This document shows positions 51,830-55,463 of a stretch of 55,463 nt of DNA, one piece after another. The notes beneath the pieces were generated by a model. It was not told the origin of the DNA and searched no databases. It worked only from the letters and a program-made list of their open reading frames with translations. The stretch's first letter is position 1. Every line of letters begins with the position of its first letter. Source of the DNA: Flavobacteriaceae bacterium (GTDB lineage Bacteria; Bacteroidota; Bacteroidia; Flavobacteriales; Flavobacteriaceae); assembly GCA_009827225.1 (NCBI GenBank), contig WUAI01000021.1:1-55463 (forward strand), given 5' to 3'. The position numbers and the translations under genes were made by a program.

Positions 51830-53395
51830 TTATGAACGAATCCTGGAAATCAGTTTTTGTGTCGACTGATTATCAATGGCTTCCATATCACCTTCTGCAA
51901 TGGCATTAAGAGTTCCCTTTGCCAATTTCTTCCCTAGCTCGACGCCCCATTGGTCATAACTAAAAATATTCCACACAATGCCCTGAACAAACAATTTGTG
52001 CTCATACATGGCGATCAAGCTTCCCAGGGATCGAGGGGTGAGCGAATCGATCAATATCGTATTGGTTGGCCGGTTTCCTGTGAATTCTTTAAAATTATTC
52101 TCTACCGTAATTCCCTTTGTTCCTTGCAAGAGGGCTTCGGTTTGTGCCACACAATTGGCCAACAGCTTGTTCTGGTGGTCTTCATTTCCATGCAGCGAAT
52201 TTTTAAATGCGATGAAATCGGTTGGGATCAATTTGGTCCCTTGTTGGATCAACTGAAAGAACGCATGTTGGGCATTGGTTCCGGTACTTCCCCATACGAT
52301 GGTCCCGGTTTCGTAATCGACAGGATCCCCGTTTCGGTCTATGCCTTTTCCGTTGCTTTCCATGATCCCCTGTTGCAGGTATGCCACCAATTTAGACAAG
52401 TATTGGGAATAAGGCACTACGCATTCGCTTTCCGCATAGTAAAAATTGCTATACCAGACGGAAATAAGTGCAAGGATCACAGGAATATTCGATTCGAACG
52501 AAGTATCCTTAAAGTGCAGGTCCATTTCATGGGCACCTTTCAGCAAAGATTCAAAATGATCATAGCCAACGGCACATGCTATCGACAAACCAACGGCACT
52601 CCACAAAGAGAACCTTCCTCCTACCCAATTCCACATTGGGAAGATATTTTCCGAAGCTATTCCGAAGGAAGACACTGCTTCCAAATTGGTGGATACGGCC
52701 ACAAAATGTTTGGCAACGTCTGTTTCTCCGGCATCCTCTAAAAACCACTTGCGAATGGTTTGCGCATTCGTTAAAGTCTCCTGGGTGGTAAATGTTTTGG
52801 AGACAATGATGAACAAGGTAGTTTCCCTATCCAGTCCTTTCAAGGATTCCATTACATGGTCTCCATCAACGTTGGACACAAATCGGACGTCCAAATGATT
52901 TTTATAATAGGCCAGTGCATCACAAACCATATCTGGCCCCAGGTCGCTTCCCCCTATCCCGATATTTACAATGTGGGTGATAGACTTTCCTGTATATCCT
53001 TTCCATTCTCCCGAAATCACTTTTTCGGTGAAGGATTTGATTTTATCGAGGGTTTCGCACACTTCGGGTTTCATGGAACCAAAGTTTCGAAGTTCTGTAT
53101 GCCCTACAGCACGGTCCTCGGTTTCGTTAATATGTTTTCCTGTGAATTGAGCTTCGATGGCCTCTTTCAGCTTTACTTCATCGGCCAATTGTCTGAGCAA
53201 TTGCAAAGTTTCGAGGTCGATCCTGTTTTTGGAATAATCCACGAGAAATCCGTTCCATGTAATACTAAAACTGTTGGCGCGATTGGGATCTTCCTGGAAT
53301 TGATCCTGCATCAACACTTCCGAAGTCGCATCGAAATGTTCGCTAAGCCTTTTCCAAGCTTCGGTTTTTGTCGGATTGATTTTTGGAAGGCTCAT
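51830..53395 (-). CDS. pgi: Glucose-6-phosphate isomerase
   Basis: A 521-aa isomerase (glucose-6-P to fructose-6-P). Conserved pieces are [28 protein letters not shown], the [13 protein letters not shown] signature, and [11 protein letters not shown] with [10 protein letters not shown]-like sequence ([14 protein letters not shown]) toward the C-terminus. It is the last gene of a leftward operon pfkA-gapA-kinase-pgi, 19 bp after the kinase gene, with a strong terminator after it. Confidence 0.97.
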   Translation of the reverse strand: MSLPKINPTKTEAWKRLSEHFDATSEVLMQDQFQEDPNRANSFSITWNGFLVDYSKNRIDLETLQLLRQLADEVKLKEAIEAQFTGKHINETEDRAVGHTELRNFGSMKPEVCETLDKIKSFTEKVISGEWKGYTGKSITHIVNIGIGGSDLGPDMVCDALAYYKNHLDVRFVSNVDGDHVMESLKGLDRETTLFIIVSKTFTTQETLTNAQTIRKWFLEDAGETDVAKHFVAVSTNLEAVSSFGIASENIFPMWNWVGGRFSLWSAVGLSIACAVGYDHFESLLKGAHEMDLHFKDTSFESNIPVILALISVWYSNFYYAESECVVPYSQYLSKLVAYLQQGIMESNGKGIDRNGDPVDYETGTIVWGSTGTNAQHAFFQLIQQGTKLIPTDFIAFKNSLHGNEDHQNKLLANCVAQTEALLQGTKGITVENNFKEFTGNRPTNTILIDSLTPRSLGSLIAMYEHKLFVQGIVWNIFSYDQWGVELGKKLAKGTLNAIAEGDMEAIDNQSTQKLISRIRS

Positions 53396-53414
53396 ATTCT
53401 TAAATTATGAGGTG

Positions 53415-54278
53415 TTAAGACGTGATTTTTAAACGATGTTTCCGGTAGTACTCTATCAAGCCATCAATCGGCCGGCGAATGATATTCCCAAGCGTTAAAT
53501 GATACGGTTTCATGGCATCGAAGATCATTTCTTCGGAAAAGTGGGCGATAGAACCGATAAAGTGAATCGGTACATTCTGAGCTTCGGGATAACACAGCAC
53601 CCGGTTCTCGATGAACTTCTTCATTCCTTCACTGATGAGCTTGTAAAAATAGCCCTTAACCTCTTCCGAAGTAAAAATAAACTCGGCAAAGGACGCCAGG
53701 TAAGTATTTGGATTCTCCTTCTGATAAACGTTCATCTTAATGACGTCGGGATCCAGGTCGAAACGCTGTTCAAACTCCTCGGCAAGCTTTTGAGGCATTT
53801 TTTGATAATAGTAATCTCTTATCAATCGTTTTCCGAAGTAATTACCACTGGCTTCATCCATTAAAATATAGCCCAATGACGGAACGTGAGCATAAATACT
53901 CTCCCCATCGTAATAACAACTGTTGGAACCCGTACCCAGGATGCAGACGATCCCTGGTTCCGTAGTTGCTGCATAAACCGCTGCGAGCATATCCTCATTC
54001 ACATCCACCTTTGCGTTAGGGAAAAGTGATGACAATACTCGGGTAAGTCTCGCTTTTGGAGTTTCGGTACCGCAACCGGCACCATAAAAATCCAACACCT
54101 CCACAGTATCGAAAATCCCTTGCAGGTCTTCATTCTCTTTAATGCGGATTAAGAGTTCTTCTTCTGAAATTACGGCCGGATTAAGGCCTCGGGTACGTGT
54201 TTTGAGGACCACTTGCCCTTCTGCATCCAGTAAAATCCAGTCGCATTTGGTCGATCCTCCGTCTGCTATTAAGGTCAT
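53415..54278 (-). CDS. BadF/BadG/BcrA/BcrD-type ATPase, probable N-acetylglucosamine kinase
   Basis: A 287-aa sugar kinase-like protein of the ASKHA fold. It has phosphate-1 motif LIADGGSTKCDWIL at 3-16, adenosine/phosphate-2 region GIVCILGTGSNSCYYDG, and DEASGNYFGKRLI. Closest in type to eukaryote-like GlcNAc kinases. It is coded between gapA (3-bp gap) and pgi (19-bp gap), suiting entry of an amino sugar into central metabolism. Substrate assignment is from family and context, not from diagnostic residues. Confidence 0.87.
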   Translation of the reverse strand: MTLIADGGSTKCDWILLDAEGQVVLKTRTRGLNPAVISEEELLIRIKENEDLQGIFDTVEVLDFYGAGCGTETPKARLTRVLSSLFPNAKVDVNEDMLAAVYAATTEPGIVCILGTGSNSCYYDGESIYAHVPSLGYILMDEASGNYFGKRLIRDYYYQKMPQKLAEEFEQRFDLDPDVIKMNVYQKENPNTYLASFAEFIFTSEEVKGYFYKLISEGMKKFIENRVLCYPEAQNVPIHFIGSIAHFSEEMIFDAMKPYHLTLGNIIRRPIDGLIEYYRKHRLKITS

Positions 54279-54281
54279 ACT

Positions 54282-55463
<1,182 letters not shown>

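Noticed and set aside
51950-52741. Rightward 263-aa frame
   Set aside because: It lies wholly antisense to pgi, a well-conserved gene, and resembles no family.

Overview
The window is chromosomal DNA from a Bacteroidota, most probably a marine Flavobacteriaceae-type bacterium. Supporting signs are the TonB receptor / DUF4249 / MG2-type operon, the Bacteroidota promoter form (TTG, 20-nt spacer, TAnnTTTG-like box) at two places, AT-rich intergenic DNA with weak Shine-Dalgarno sites, and the order pfkA-gapA-sugar kinase-pgi. No tRNA, rRNA, IS element, integrase or CRISPR array was seen.

Layout. (1) 1-3015: the end of an RluA-type pseudouridine synthase, then a leftward four-gene module of small soluble protein, multi-TM protein, histidine kinase and NarL-type regulator. 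(2) 3016-31462: a rightward and apparently complete extracellular contractile injection system (eCIS; PVC/Afp/AlgoCIS/MAC-like). It encodes a Pvc16-like cap, a 290-aa unknown, one sheath, two tubes, a 53-aa DUF5908/Pvc6 protein at 7648-7809, Pvc7 LysM, the Pvc8 spike, a PAAR tip, gp25, two baseplate-J-type proteins, an 887-aa unknown, a tape measure, a cargo region and the Pvc15-like AAA+ ATPase. The cargo region holds two DUF4157 proteins. One carries a second HExxH motif and the other ends in a GH-E-type nuclease domain followed by an ankyrin-repeat gene that looks like its immunity gene. It also has a lipoprotein / 108-aa pair and a tandem pair of paralogous unknowns. (3) 31425-34983: pxpABC (5-oxoprolinase) with an Nramp-fold transporter lacking the metal-binding motifs. 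(4) 35047-42715: an M16 lipoprotein peptidase, a GCS2-CBS protein, an AstE/AspA-like hydrolase and a ComM-like ATPase. (5) 42781-49211: an operon with an STN-type TonB receptor, a DUF4249 lipoprotein and an MG2-like protein. (6) 49313-51750: a second copy of the four-gene signalling module. (7) 51830-55463: the glycolytic cluster pgi, BadF-type kinase, gapA, and the end of pfkA.

How it may work together. The first signalling module diverges from the injection system across 250 bp. That spacer carries two copies of a 12-bp element (AGGWAAAATCCY). A third copy, forming a perfect dyad, abuts the -33 box of the separate promoter predicted for the eCIS AAA+ ATPase. This is the best sequence evidence for coordinated control of the structural operon and the ATPase gene. 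The signalling module is duplicated about 48 kb away beside a TonB operon, with a homologous small protein in both copies, so the small protein is probably an integral part of an uncharacterised sensory system. The nuclease-type cargo with an adjacent immunity-like gene suggests that at least one payload could harm bacteria, including the producer.
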